Assembly: GCA_014058105.1 (NCBI GenBank)
Contig: JACGCM010001594.1
Location: forward strand, 248,001 to 312,000
Reading direction: 5' to 3'
From: Kingdonia uniflora
Taxonomy: Eukaryota; Streptophyta; Magnoliopsida; Ranunculales; Circaeasteraceae
Length of the DNA: 64,000 nucleotides
Shown here piece by piece: positions 33,963-45,437 of the stretch (within the stretch, counting starts at the first letter, position 1; each line of letters starts with the position of its first letter). The notes beneath the pieces are model-generated. The model had not been told where the DNA came from. It was given only the letters and a program-made list of their open reading frames with translations, and made no database searches. The position numbers and the translations under genes were made by a program.

Positions 33963-36104
33963 TTGGTCCCTCGTGACTTAGATGCTGAGGCACATTTTAA
34001 TATTATGGTACTTGGGAGAGTGGCCGGGGATGTGGCCTGCGAGGCCATTATTAGCAGTCGTACCAGGGGTAATTCTAAAAGCTTTTGGCCTTACCCCAGC
34101 GAGTGGAGGTTGCCTGGCTCATTAGCTGAGTGCGAGAGTGCTAGGATAAAAAATGGAGTACTTAGATGTAGTGAATGAGCGAGCGAGGGCCAATGGCAGC
34201 GATGAGTGGATTGGGCCAGATTCATCTGCCCCGGTGTCTGACAAAACAAGTTCAGGCATTTCTTTCTCAGGTCGTCCAACGGGAACCTCAAAACCGCATC
34301 GAACTACCCACAGTAAGCAATGCACTGATCAATCAATCAGTGCCGCCTCGTTAGAGCGTGGATTATTTTGACATTCTGGTCACTTATTTTGACATTCTGG
34401 TCCCCAAGAGTGCAAGAAATAAGGCGGGGGAGGCGGGGCGCTAGACGAGCCCGCGTCACCGCGCGTTACTCATTCACGGTTAAGGGCAGGTCATGAAGGG
34501 CGGCAGACCCGGACTGCGGCCAAAGCGAGAACGGTGGCGGCCAAGGTGGCCCTAGCCAAAGGGGGCAAGGCAGAACTGAGGTATCAGAAGGTCATGCGCA
34601 CCTGTACTCCAGAATGGAGGCACTGGTATTATATAGCTCGTAAGTCTGGTGAGCCAAATATATTTAAGTTACCTACCAGTGGTAACTATTGGTGTCACCA
34701 TCCAATCTTGGTGACCAGTGCTTTTGACTTTGATAATGGGCCCAATTGTCGCTTACGACATATCATTTTCAACACCAAGTGTATATTATTACAATTATAT
34801 GCAATGCCTCTATGTCGTATATGTTGTACATGCTGTTTAAATGTTTACTCGTTATCGTGCTGGTGTGGCGCTCTCCAAGGTGACGTACAAGAATTTTTTA
34901 TTACGTTTGCTAGGTCACAAGAGCAAGGATTGTCAAGTGTTGACGAATATCTTGGACGGGACCTTTGACTCGGATAAATACTGGTCAGCGCAGAAGTATA
35001 GCGAGCCGCATTTACGCGCCATGAGTGAAGCCATTTTTGTGCAGAGTGTTCATAGTTACAAATCCGCGGAGAATGTGGGAATGAAGCCACAGTTTTTTTC
35101 TGCGAAGGGGAAGGATGCGGTCGGCTCGTCACAAGCAGCGCCTCTGGTAGCTGGGCTGAGTCCTGGTTTTAGAGGTGTTAGTGGTCATATGGAGAAGGAT
35201 GCCCCGGTGATTAAGCGGTAGAAAGCTCTGCCTGCCAGCGTTATTAATGAGAACCTGGATATTCTTCGGGGGAAGGAAAGGGAACTCCTCTCCTAGTCAT
35301 TCGTCGAGTAAGTGACCCGCTCGATGGGTAGTGGGAAGCTATTTTCTGGGGTCTTGTCAGAGGGGGAGGTGTAAAGTACCCTATACAAGGATAAAGAAAA
35401 AGCTCGTCTGGCTGAGGCGCTCGAGGATCCTTGGGCTCGGCGTGCAGTGGTCGTAGCAGCAGTACGGGTAAGTAAGTGTTTGGCGTACATGTTTATAATC
35501 TCTTATGATGTTGGCTAACTAGTTATTTTTTGTATCGTGCAGTGCACCCTCACTCTCGAGGCCGCGTTGCTTCGTGGCAAGAATTTGGCCGGTCGTAACG
35601 CTGAGCTAGAGCTTCGGCTTACGGACATACAGACCCATCACAAGGGGCTCGTTCAAAAGGCCATAGACTGCGAGCTAGCCTCCCATGTGGCAAGTGTAAC
35701 TGCAGGGATCGAAAAGCAAGTGAAAATGCTCAGTAAAGAGAAGCTACAGCTTACGGCAGACCTGGAGGCTTCACATGGACGTTTAAAGACGTTGGCTCTA
35801 GAGAAGGAGGCGAACGAGCAAGCACTTCGTGGCGAGTTGGTGGGGGCAAAACAGGTGGCCGACGGGCTGCAAGGTCGTGTGGCAGAGCAAGTAAGGGGCA
35901 TGACGCATCTGGAGGATGAATTTTGCCTCTCTACTGAATGGGGGGTTTCTACATTGCCTTTACCCCTCCTCATACTTTGGTAGTCCTAGGACGTACCCGA
36001 GCTACGTCACCTGGGATATTCTGCATGACAAGGTCCAGTGCCTTCGGAGAACCAAATGGACATCACCCCCGAGGAGCAGACCCAGTTGGCTTAGGAGGAT
36101 GTAG
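33963..36104 (+). pseudogene. Antisense extra ORF (eORF) of Tat-type element, spliced and partly broken
   Basis: The plus-strand frames lie antisense to gag-pol. The middle segment reads TPEWRHWYYIARKSGEP (about 34610), then a broken piece through KNFLLRLLGHKSKDC and KYWSAQKYSEPHLRAMSEAI (about 34890-35040). A canonical intron follows: GTAAGT at about 35469 and GTGCAG ending 35541. The exon after it encodes a long charged coiled coil (AELELRLTDIQTHHK, KQVKMLSKEKLQLTADLEAS) to about 35920. Such antisense ORFs are known in Tat elements; their function is unknown. Stops at several points and a doubtful start make this a decayed copy. Confidence 0.65.
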
Positions 36105-36827
36105 CGGCCCCTGAACCAGCCACCCGATCATAAGTGGAGTCGTACTGTCTTATTTTAAGGCTCGTTGTGGCAATATGCAAAGACTTTTTTAAAGAACATG
36201 TAGTTGCTATGTTAAACTTGGTTGATGGGGCCCTTCATGGTCATGTACTGTATAAACAACGTATTTACTTTTCTGTGAAATTTAGTAGGTGTTTGGTTTA
36301 TGTAGAATGTTATGGAGTCCATGTTTGTACTTGCTTATTTTATGTGAATTGATTGTGAGGCCAATAGTCACATTGGGACTTACCAAAATATAGTCTGGAC
36401 CTGGGAAATTAGGCTTCGTGCTCGTAGGGACGGCCTGTATTTCAGCGAGGTGAAATAGTTATGAGTATTGTGCTAGTCCACGGTGGACGAGGCTTCGTGG
36501 TCGTGATAGTGACCCCTGCGCTGTGAATGGGATGCCAGGGCTGCTGCCATAAATGCTTATTAGGAATTGCATAGAACTTGAAGCGTGCGTGAGACCGCCT
36601 TGGAGGAGGTGGAACAGTGACTTGATTAGGTTGGGGGAATAACTGCTGAGGGAATTAATCATAGGGGATGTTGGGTTTCCCCACGTAAATTAATAGGTGT
36701 TTGGAAAGAGCGTGCATAAATGTTGGGGGCATCCTCTCTTAAGGCCTATAAGAGGGGGGTTTAAAGTGTTTGAGGTGTCACCATTGTTTGAAGCTTTAAC
36801 CTGAGTGCCTGGTTTGCTTACAAGAAG
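36105..36827. other. Non-coding tail DNA of Tat-type element
   Basis: No recognisable gene. GGTGGACGAGGCTTCGTGG and GCTCGTAGGGACGG-type G-rich words occur, without a clear repeat unit. Confidence 0.5.
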
Positions 36828-36980
36828 ATGCAAACTCGATCACAAATGCATTTCGAAGCACGGGTGGCCACATGGGTGGACTTGTATACCCAGATGTACT
36901 TTAATCATCGTGGGATGGCGGGGAATCCACTAGAGCGGGCGTATATCAACCCTTCATTTTTGCTAGAGGGGGAGAGGTAA
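36828..36980 (+). CDS. Small 50-codon ORF or exon, unknown
   Basis: ATG at 36828 opens a 50-codon frame, MQTRSQMHFEARVATWVDLY and on to NPSFLLEGER, ending in TAA. The stop overlaps a donor-like GTAAAT, so it may be an exon whose reading continues elsewhere. I recognise no family. It sits downstream (plus strand) of the eORF. A similar short ORF starting MVKTRR lies near the LTR of the second Tat-type element. Confidence 0.25.
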   Translation: MQTRSQMHFEARVATWVDLYTQMYFNHRGMAGNPLERAYINPSFLLEGER

Positions 36981-37239
36981 ATACAACATAAGTGCTAGTT
37001 TTGTATCTCATTATGCAAAACCAAGTGAAGACTTGGTCTGACCGTTCAGTTGTCCTTAGGGTTATGGCTTTAAAAGATGTGAGGAAGGTTGGCGTCGAAG
37101 GGCCGGGCAATGGGAATTGGGAGAAGCGATGTCCCTATTATGTGTGATGTATCAGTGTCAGCTTTGCTTTGTTATGCTCCTTGTTTGTAATTGTTATTGT
37201 GGAAATGAAAGAGAATCGTGAGATCATATGTACAAGTAC
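36981..37239. other. Spacer before the minisatellites
   Basis: Nothing recognisable. Confidence 0.5.
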
Positions 37240-37760
37240 ATGAAGTAATCCTCGTAGGACTAGTTACGCGTAGTCATTTTTTGCGACCTTATAGAGAGAG
37301 TTATGAGCGAAGTGTCCCATAACTTTTTTAGTAGTCCTCATAGGATTATGTGCGCATTTTTGTTTTATCGACCATAGAGAGACAGTTAGGCGCCAAGTGC
37401 CCACTAACTTTTTTTAGTAGTCCTCATAGGACTATGTACACGATATCATTTTAGGGACCTTAGAGACTCAGTTTGAAGTGGCCAACAACTTTTTTTAGTA
37501 GTCCTCGTAGGACTATATACGCAATGTCGTTTTAGCAACCTTAGAGAGACAGCTAGGCGCGAAGTGTCCAACAATGTTTTTAGTAGTCTTCATAGGACTA
37601 TGGATGTATTGTCGTTTTAGCGATCTTAGAGAGACAGTTAGGCACAAAGTGCCCAACAACATTTTTTAGTAGTCCTCGTAGGACTATGTACGTGATGCCA
37701 TTTTAACGACCTTAGATTGTCAGTTAGGCACGAAGTACTCCTCGTAGGACTATGTATGCG
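37240..37760. repeat. Minisatellite A, about 7 copies of an 80-86 bp unit
   Basis: Each unit contains AGTAGTCCTCGTAGGACTAT, itself with an inverted AGTCCTCGTAGGACT core, followed by TTTTAGCGACCTTAGAGAGAC and GCGAAGTGCCCAACAAC variants. Copies begin near 37248, 37331, 37417, 37497, 37582, 37668 and 37736. Confidence 0.88.
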
Positions 37761-37799
37761 TTGTGCTTCAAGGAGTGCGCTTTATCTGCAAACAACGGC

Positions 37800-38455
37800 T
37801 CTTTTCTATACAAGGACGTCTTACTTCAAGAATGCCCCCAGTATGGTGAGGGCACTTTTACTTCAAAAAGCGACTCTCATCTTTGTGAGGATGTCCTACT
37901 TCAAGGACGCCCCCAATGTGGTGAGTGTACTTTTACTTCAAAAAGTGACCCTTGTCTTTGCGAGGACGTCCTACTTGAAGGACACCCCCAGTGTGGTGAG
38001 TATACTTTTATCTAAAATAGTGACTCTCATCTTTGCGAGGACATCCTACTTTAAGGACGCCCCCAGTGTGGTGAGTACATTTTTATTTAAAAAGTGACTT
38101 TCGCCTTTGCGAGGATGTTCTACTTTAAGGATTCCCCCAGTGTGGTGAGTGTGTTTTACTTCAAAAAATGACTCTCATCTTTGTGAGGACGTCCAACTTC
38201 AAGGACGCCCCCAGTGTGGTGAGTGCACTTTTACTTCAAAAAGCAAAATAATGACACTCGTCTTTGTGAGGACGCCCTACTTCAAAGACGCTCCCAGTGT
38301 GGCGAGTGCACTTTTACTTCAAAAAGCAACTTTCATCTTTGAGATGATGCCGTACTTCAAGGAAGCCCCCAGTATTATGAGTATGTTTTTACTTCAAAAA
38401 GCGACTCTCATCTTTGCGAGGACGTCTTACTTCAAGGATGCTCTCAGTGTAGTTA
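37800..38455. repeat. Minisatellite B, about 9 copies of a 75-bp unit
   Basis: The unit contains GAGGACGTCCTACTTCAAGG, then ACGCCCCCAGTGTGGTGAGT and ACTTTTACTTCAAAAAG. The period is a multiple of three, so it gives repetitive open frames (SYFKDAPSVVS...) in several phases that are not genes. It lies directly downstream of the integrase end on the element's coding strand. Confidence 0.92.
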
Positions 38456-38518
38456 GAAAAGTGTGAGGCTAGAATTAAAAACATATATTTCAGTGAGATA
38501 TATACACGTGTCGTATTG

Positions 38519-40020
38519 CTACTGAATCCATTTGTAAAGGTTTATTGCGTTCCAGGGGGATTTGAGCTCTTCTTTGTCACTATTGAGTAGGTAGTAAGCG
38601 TTTCCGTCGACCACACGGGAGATGAGGAAGGGGCCTTCCCAACTAGGTTGGTGTTTGCCTTTATCATGATTATGTGTTGTAGGGAAAGATTTCTTTATGA
38701 CGTAGTCCCCTTTGTGGAACTTCTGAGGAAGCACCCGTTTGTTATAGTTTTTCTTTAGTGTCTCTTGATACCTGAGCATGCGCGAGGAGACTTTCTCTCT
38801 AGTTTTGTCGATCAGGTCGAGGTTCTCTACGACAAGTCAGCCATTTATCTTACTGCCTACAATCATGGATCTTATTGTATTGGCGACGACCTCGGTAGGG
38901 AGTACTGCATTGGAACCATAAGTGAGCATAAACAGGGTGAAGCCTATACTCTTACCATGAGTCATGCGGTAGGACCACAACACGTGGGGCAGCTCATTGA
39001 ACCATCGACCATTGGCTGTGTCCAATCGTTTACTGATACCATCGATTATTGTTTTGCTTATGGCCTTAGCCTGTCCATTTCCTTGGGGGTATCTGGGGCT
39101 GGAGGGCAGGATTTTGACGTAGTCCCCTTTGTGGAACTTCTGAGGAAGCACCCGTTTGTTATAGTTTTTCTTTAGTGTCTCTTGATACCTGAGCATGCGC
39201 GAGGAGACTTTCTCTCTAGTTTTGTCGATCAGGTCGAGGTTCTCTACGACAAGTCAGCCATTTATCTTACTGCCTACAATCATGGATCTTATTGTATTGG
39301 CGACGACCTCGGTAGGGAGTACTGCATTGGAACCATAAGTGAGCATAAACAGGGTGAAGCCTATACTCTTACCATGAGTCATGCGGTAGGACCACAACAC
39401 GTGGGGCAGCTCATTGAACCATCGACCATTGGCTGTGTCCAATCGTTTACTGATACCATCGATTATTGTTTTGCTTATGGCCTTAGCCTGTCCATTTCCT
39501 TGGGGGTATCTGGGGCTGGAGGGCAGGATTTTGATGTGGCAGGGTCGAACGAACTCGACAACCTTGCTGCCCACAAATTATGTACCATTGTTGGTCATCA
39601 GAATGCGGAGATGCCAAACCGTGTGATGACGTGCTTTCATAAGATGGTGATTACCTCTTCCTCCTTAATACGAGCGATGGGTATCGCTTTGACCCATTTG
39701 GTAAAGTAGTTTGCTGCAACTAGTAACCACTGGCATCTCCTGCTCGCCATGGGGAGTACCCCGACTATGTCCAATCCACATTTTGCGAATGGCCAAGGGC
39801 TAGAGGCTGTGTGGAGGTTGATGGCAGGGGCGTGGATAAGGTGCCCGTGAAATTGACATTTGTCACACTTTTTCGCATACGCTATAAAGTCTTGTCGCAT
39901 TGTTGGTAAGTACAATCCTTGTGTTTTGGCTCGGTCAGCCATGGGCCGGCCCACTGTGTGTGCCCCACAGATACCTTCATGGATTTTTGCGATGACCATT
40001 TTTACCCGTTCCCCTGCCAT
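38519..40020 (-). pseudogene. Tat-type integrase with internal 417-bp duplication
   Basis: Reading leftward: the zinc-binding HHCC part (HEGICGAHTVGRPMADRAKT, CDKCQFHG at 40020-39870), the catalytic core (GLDIVGVLPMAS, ANYFTKWVKAIPI), then SSPRYPQGNGQAKA and a C-terminal SWEGPFLISRVVDGNAYYL, WNAINLYKW. The core's last part and following linker (from KILPSSPRYPQGNGQ to QKFHKGDYV) are present twice in tandem, with a TGA in each copy. Integrase would insert the cDNA; this one cannot work because of the duplication and stops. Confidence 0.92.
38698..39531. repeat. Exact tandem duplication, 417 bp x 2
   Basis: 38698-39114 is repeated as 39115-39531 with no difference that I can find in the parts I compared, including both predicted frames; only the outer borders differ. 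The junction shows short TTTGA/TATGA microhomology. The length is 139 x 3, so the frame is kept. Confidence 0.95.
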
Positions 40021-40370
40021 ACACGTGAGGTGTAGAGCATATAGGCTCGTCCTGTAAAGTTCGTTATTAATGAGCGTGTACTTTCTTGCTCTATTTCGGA
40101 GGCTCTCAGCGGCCGACTGGTCTGCGGGGAGGATGCGGTATACCCTGAGGAAGTCAAGAAATGGCTGACATCAATTGGTGTCTGAGGGGGTGACTGAGCT
40201 ATCGGTTTGCATGGCTATTATCATATGCTCGAGTATGGTAGGTTTGTCAAGGATCTTTATCTGAATAACCCTGAGTTGGTCGCCAATGATTCCTGCAAAG
40301 TATGTGACGATATCAGAGTGCCTATTCTTACCATGGTGAATGTGCTCGAGGTTGACTTTTCTGAACTTGC
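40021..40370 (-). other. Linker between second RNase H and integrase
   Basis: Polyprotein linker with broken frames. A 74-codon minus frame 40395-40171 (VLKQWLSKFRKVNLEHIHHG, IAMQTDSSVTPSDTN) fits the usual WM.PI..YL linker region after the second RNase H. Confidence 0.6.
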
Positions 40371-40832
40371 TCAGCCATTGTTTAAGGACTTCCATATAGT
40401 CAGATATTCTGCCATTGGCCTAGAACGTCTGCTATGCTGGTTAACAACTAGCTGCGAGTCAGTAAATATGGAAATTTCTTCCACGCTCAGGGCCAACGCC
40501 GAATCTACCCAACAAAATAATGCCTTGTACTCTGCTTCGTTGTTACTGAGGGGGAAGCTGACCCATATGGCTTTCTCAATTTTATCATCGGTAGGAGTGA
40601 CCAACACTATCCCAAATCCCGAGCCACCTACGTTAACAGACCCATCTATGTATAGTCGCCACCCCTTAGTGTAGGCAGGCTCTTCGTCATCCAGATGAGT
40701 GTTGTGGTTGTCGTCCTCCTCATTTTTCCAATTATCATCATCAATGGGGAGGTCAGCGACCGCCTGTTCTTTGACAGCGAGTCTCGACTTAAAGTTTATG
40801 CCAAATTCCCCTAGAGTGATTACCCATTTCAC
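40371..40832 (-). pseudogene. Second (archaeal-like) RNase H of Tat-type element
   Basis: A continuous 153-codon frame reads LYIDGSVNVGGSGFGIVL (first catalytic Asp in YIDGS), then FPLSNNEAEYKAL (catalytic Glu) and EISIFTDSQLVVNQ (catalytic Asp in TDSQL). These are the RNase H signature blocks. In Tat elements this extra domain sits between the RT-linked RNase H and integrase, exactly as here. The conserved acids are present, though the frame ends early and the polyprotein around it is broken. Roughly 130 residues is the usual domain size. Confidence 0.88.
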
Positions 40833-40853
40833 GATACAATGAGTCTTATCTTT

Positions 40854-41159
40854 CTATGTGAATACCTCTCGTAATGGTTGGGTAGTGATAACCTTGATTA
40901 TATGGGTTTGGAAGTACAGGCGTAATTTCAGCGAGGCATATACTAAGGTGAGGGCATGTTTTTCTACTATGGAGTACCACAGTTCCGCTCCCAGGAGGCT
41001 TTTACTGATGAAGTATACCAGTTTTTCAGTTCTATTATCCGTACGGATGAGGACTGTACTGATAGATTCGCCTGTATTCCCGAGATACAAGCTCAGCAGC
41101 TCGTGCTCTTTTGGTGCACTGAGGATCGTGGCAGGGGTGGCGGCCAAGTATCGCAACAT
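40854..41159 (-). pseudogene. RT-linked RNase H
   Basis: The frame reads ELLSLYLGNTGESISTVLIR, KLVYFISKSLLGAELWYSIV and EKHALTLVYASLKLRLYFQTH, IKVITTQPLREVF, matching the Ty3/gypsy RT-connected RNase H. It is degenerate compared with the second RNase H. Confidence 0.88.
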
Positions 41160-41299
41160 ATCCTAAAAAGTTACTTTTCATTCATCATTCTATTCACACT
41201 TTTTGTTCTTACGGATACATTGGAATAGTTGACGACATACGTAGGAGGCCTTGTAAATTAAGCGACCGAGGGTTGCGATCCATCCCACGAGGGCTTAGA

Positions 41300-42193
41300 T
41301 TTTCTTTAGCATTCGTGGTGAGGGAATACAAGCGAGGATGCTGATTTGATTAGGGTCAGCCTCAATTCTTTACAGAGTGATTAGGTGCCCAAGGAACTTC
41401 CTCAAGGAGACGCCAAAGCTACATTTCTCAGGGTTCAGTCGCAATTTTTAGTGTCGCAGATTTGTGAAGACGGTCTCAAGGTCGGTTAGATGGTCGACAC
41501 ACAACCTGCTTTTTACAAGCATGTCGTCAATGTAGAATTCAACTATCTTCTCCAATTGATCTTCAAACATGGCGATGACGAGGCGCTGGTAAGTATATCT
41601 TGCATTCTTCAGGCCAAAGGGCATGATAGTATAGCAGTATAGGTTTTTCTCAGTGGTAAAGGAAGTGTACTCTTGGTCATCAGCTGCCAACGGTATTTGG
41701 TTGTACTCAGAGTAACTATCCATGAAGCACAACACTCGTGTCCAGCCATGGAATCAATCAGTCTGGGGATGAGGGGCATAGGGAAGCTATCCTTCAGGCA
41801 GTGTCTATTAAGGTCGGTAAAATTGATACAAACCTATGTTTTACCATTCTTCTTAGGTACGGTCACCACATTGGCTACCCATCGTGGGTAGTCAATGGGT
41901 CTGGTAAATCTTACCTGTAGTAACTTTTGAATCTCATCATTTATGGCTCCCCGTAATTTTGGGGCTATTCAGCATGGTTTCTGCTTGACAGGGGTAGCTT
42001 TGTCGCTAATGTGCAAATGATGACATACCACGTTGAGATCTATTCCCAATATTTGGTTGAACGACCAGGAAAAGATGTCCCTATATTGCTGAAGGAGGAT
42101 GATAAGGTCCGAGCGCTCGTTACCTACCAATATGGAACCAATAGAGGTAGTTCTCATGGGGCCGTCGAGGTTAATCTTATCAACCGACTTCAC
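41300..42193 (-). pseudogene. Ty3/gypsy reverse transcriptase
   Basis: The N-terminal segment (42193-41969) includes YRDIFSWSFNQILGID and DKATPVKQKPC, the usual entry to RT (DIFAWS..DMPGI...). A frameshifted middle follows, then 41735-41448 with CFMDSYSEYNQIPLAADDQE, TIMPFGLKNARYTYQRL and EFYIDDMLVKS. YIDD is the catalytic YXDD motif. Stops at several points inactivate it. Confidence 0.93.
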
Positions 42194-42559
42194 TAGAGGC
42201 GGTGTCTAGTTTATGCTGAATGTGTTTATATTTGTATCATTCTGATCAGAGGGTTGTGCATCTGTTCATATTGGTATGTTGGGGCGGTGAGGAACGGAGG
42301 ACAAGTCCACCGCCATGGGCTCGTTCCCTGTTTGTTGCTAGTCCTCAATGATGATACTTTTCCCTTTTTTCTTGGAATTCTCATGGTCCATCAAATTTTT
42401 TAGAGAGTTGGGGTAGCAAATATGGGCCGCGACTTGGCGGCCTCATATTTGGTATGTGCCAAATTTCACGGGGAAGCATATTACCTGATGATAGGAATAT
42501 GGGGCTACCTTCATAGCGTGGATCCAGTCGCATCCTAGGATGCCATTATAATGAACAGT

Positions 42560-42800
42560 GAGGCTGCTGATGACGACGAACGTGGTAGGTAACACGAATG
42601 GTCTGACCTATACCTGAGTGACGAGCTCCCCCATAGCCCATTTAGTGGACTCATTAAAGCCTGAGATCTCTATTTTGGACGGTACTAGGCAATCTTGCAT
42701 ATTTATGTTTATGAGGGTGTTATAATACAGGATATTGGCGCCACTACCAGAATCTACCAGCATGCGCTTAATGAGGACACCCCCGATCATAATCTAAATG
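42560..42800 (-). pseudogene. Aspartic protease
   Basis: The frame 42790-42608 reads VLIKRMLVDSGSGANILYYN, with DSGSGAN as the DTG/DSG active-site line, followed by SGFNESTKWAMGEL, the flap-side block. The following part toward RT is broken. Confidence 0.85.
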
Positions 42801-44760
42801 ACTAAAATACCATCATGTAGATGGGAGACTGAGCCAAGGTCATTATCGGTGAAGTAGATTGCCTTTTCGTGCGGCGTGTCAGTGCCCGCCTCAATGTCGC
42901 TGGTCATACTTTGGTTCTCATTAAGGCAATAACACTGCCTCGTGGAGTTGGAAACTGCATTATGGGATGAACTCTATTGAGGTCCCTCAGGATCATTTCA
43001 CAGACTATCACATGCCCCTGTGCCTGTAAGGCTGTTGTAGGCTATTCAAGGGGTCTTCAAGGGAGTCGGTCGGCAGGTGGAATTGGTCGCTTGAGGTACT
43101 GGGTATAATGCCCTTGGCAGAACCATGTTTTAGTCATATTTATCAGATCATAACATTCCTCAGTTGCGTGGTCATGGATGCCGTGGTGTGCATAGTAAGG
43201 GCGTCCGGGGAGATTGGGCTTGGGACACAGTTTCCTATAGTCGGGGTCATTCTTGAAGATGAGGAGAAGGTTTGTCCTTGTGAGAGTAAGGTCGTTGGGT
43301 GAATACTGCTTCCAGCGTAGGGCTCTTGGTCTTTCATCCCGTGGGGCTATGTTTTATCTCAAGGATCGCGCCCCATGCGCCTTTTGTTCATACCGTCGTC
43401 AGGGTCGCGCTACTGATCGTGCACATCCCTCGGGTGTTTAGATGTGTTTGGATGAGCGATAGGAGGGCGGCTATTTCTTAGATGAATGCTCGATTATCTG
43501 CTTTAACGTTTTGGTATTTTTAGACTTTCTCGTAAAGGTTCTCGAATATTTTGGGTCGCTTCATGTGCAAGGCCTTACGTAGTTTAGAACCGGGAAGGCA
43601 GGCGCCCATGAAAGTGAGACAGGCGGTCGGAGCGTCGACACTTTAAATGAGGGTGAGCTCATTCTTAAACCTTAAGAAGAAGGAGTCGATGGTTTTATCG
43701 ACCTATTGTTTTCAAGAAAATAGTTCTGCAAACTATTTCTTAGATTGCTGGTTGTGTAGGTACTTCTCAATGAATGCCAGTGAGAGTTTCTCAAACGTAA
43801 AGATAGAGTTGGGTTTGAGACTTTGAAACTAGGTGAGGGCCCCATCAGACAAGGTTGAGGGGAACAGGTGATGCATGTGCTCGTTAGTTTAGTATTGTAG
43901 GACAATGCTGTACTGGAATTTGGAGAGGTGCTGACCTGGGTCTTAACTTCTGGTAAAAGCCTCTATCTTCAGTAGGGAGTAGCTCTGGCCCGGGACGTTA
44001 CTTCGGATGGCCGCGGTAAAAGTTGTGTTGTGGATCCAGCAGAGGGTCTCCTTGGTTAACCGTTTGGTAGGATCATTACCTTGCATATTTTTTATTAGTA
44101 CCTCTATAGATGCTGTCGTTAATGGTAGTGGGTCGTTGATGTTGGCGTCCCATCTTGTGGCTACCCCACCTCGGGTGGATGACTCGTCGTAGTAGCTCTC
44201 GCGGTGCTGCTCGTATGGTGGTTCATATGGAGGCGTGCTAGGGTATCGGTCGTGAAACCGGTCGTTGTAGGTGAGGTGTTTTTCAATGTAGGGTCTGTTG
44301 CCATGCCCGGGCGAGTAAGAGGGGCCATCAGGGCTGTACTATTGGTGCCACTGTGGGGGGTTGGCATATCCGTCGCCATGCCAGGATTTAAAATTTGCCA
44401 CGTGTGCAGGGGGCCGCATTCCGTGGTACTGTGGGGCGTAACGACCGGGTGGCAGCGGGTCATTACGGCTAAGCTGGTAAACAGGTCACTATTGAGGTAG
44501 GCCAGTCACATGGTATACAGGGGGGTTGTGGTACCATAGAGCGTGGGATGATCGGGGGTACCGGCGATCCTTGGGGCGGCAGGTGCGGGTGGTGAACTGG
44601 CGTGGGCTGGTACTCGTATACCGGCCCATAAAATGGAGGCAAAGGGTCGTCATTGGGTACTGCTTTATGGGGTATAGACTTGCTGATAGAAGTGGATGTT
44701 GCCGGGCTACCAGGCGGTGGTTGAGGTCCAGCGACGAGAGCGTCTCATAGCTCATCGCTA
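42801..44760 (-). pseudogene. gag (decayed)
   Basis: In shifting minus-strand frames I read ATRWDANINDPLPLTTASIE (about 44160), LCWIHNTTFTAAIRSNVPG (about 44030), FTFEKLSLAFIEKYLHNQQ (about 43800), IDSFFLRFKNELTLI (about 43690) and MGACLPGSKLRKALHMKRP (about 43610), fitting the capsid part of a Tat-type gag. At least four stops. The Thr/Pro-rich open frame at 44463-44161 is in another phase and is not used. Confidence 0.72.
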
Positions 44761-44909
44761 GCTAGTTAGAGTTAGCGCATTTGGTCCTCCTTAGTGGACA
44801 TCTGCTCTTGTAACTATAGCAACGCAGCTCGCATCTCTGCCATAGCCTGTTCTTGCGATAAGTTTCTTGTAAAAACCACCATCGTGGCTCGGTTGGGATA
44901 GAGGCTGAA

Positions 44910-44933
44910 GGTGTGAACACAGACTGTGCCAAT
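44910..44933 (-). promoter_or_regulatory. Putative primer-binding site
   Basis: On the minus strand the sequence after the 5' LTR end is TTGGCACAGTCTGTGTTC. TGG directly after the LTR is the normal start of a tRNA primer site; the exact tRNA cannot be assigned by eye. Confidence 0.55.
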
Positions 44934-45437
44934 TTTAGTCTCGTGATTCTTCTCAGGACGACAATAAGTATATAATTGTTTTGGGCTTGATATGTTCTAT
45001 TGGAGGAGGGCACCACTCGACTCTCTCCGGGTTTCTCCCTTAAACTCTATCTCTTTGAAAGATGGGGAAGTACTCAGCCAGGAACTAGAAGAAGAAGAAG
45101 AATATCCTCTTAGGTTACCTCCCTACCTCTACTTATAGAGAGGGTTTGACCTAGGAGTTCCCCTACTCACGTTCTTTGTATAATTCTTAAGGTATCCCTT
45201 CAAGGTCGTAGGCTCTATATCTCCACGTGGGCAAAGGGGCTAACCCCTGCCATCGTCGGTTATGCATGTCATTACTCTGTGGTCGTTAGGCGAGTTCCCA
45301 CCTAAGACCTGTTCATCGTTAGTAAGGAGGTCGCGTGACGACCTGGGCGATCAGCACTAGATGAAGTGTTCCTACTTTTAGTAGAGGGGTCGTTCAACGA
45401 CCTTCCACCTCGTGGCTAGCGGGAGGGTGCTTTTACA
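44934..45437 (-). repeat. 5' LTR of Tat-type element
   Basis: Aligned with 32507-33008 throughout. The end bases are TTTAG...TTACA, each mutated from the TGTAG...CTACA of the other LTR. Confidence 0.93.

Larger units (their letters stand above)
32507..45437 (-). mobile_element. Near-complete Ty3/gypsy Tat-type retrotransposon (12.9 kb)
   Basis: Two LTRs of 502 and 504 bp flank a minus-strand order gag - protease - RT - RNase H - second RNase H - integrase, followed by a 5-kb tail with an antisense gene and minisatellites. RT before integrase defines Ty3/gypsy. A second RNase H with the NNEAEYKAL motif and extra antisense ORFs are marks of the Tat lineage. PPT and PBS sit at the expected LTR borders. 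All coding parts carry stops, so the copy is inactive. The LTRs look roughly 85% identical by eye, i.e. an old insertion. Flanks TCGAT and CCTGT do not form a target-site duplication. Confidence 0.93.

Noticed and set aside
37717..38466. Repetitive open frames SYFKDAPSVVS / CGECTFTSKSD
   Set aside because: Products of the 75-bp minisatellite, open in more than one phase because the period is a multiple of three.
38765..39709. Two long plus-strand frames with identical sequence (136 and 175 codons)
   Set aside because: Antisense shadow of the duplicated integrase; they have no motif of their own.
40207..40674. 155-codon plus-strand frame
   Set aside because: Antisense shadow of the second RNase H, whose catalytic motifs are on the minus strand.
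44161..44463. Thr/Pro-rich 100-codon minus-strand frame
   Set aside because: Out of phase with the readable gag segments in the same place.
32507..45437. Search for a 5-bp target duplication of the complete Tat-type element
   Set aside because: TCGAT on the left and CCTGT on the right do not match; mutation or recombination between elements is possible, so no duplication is claimed.
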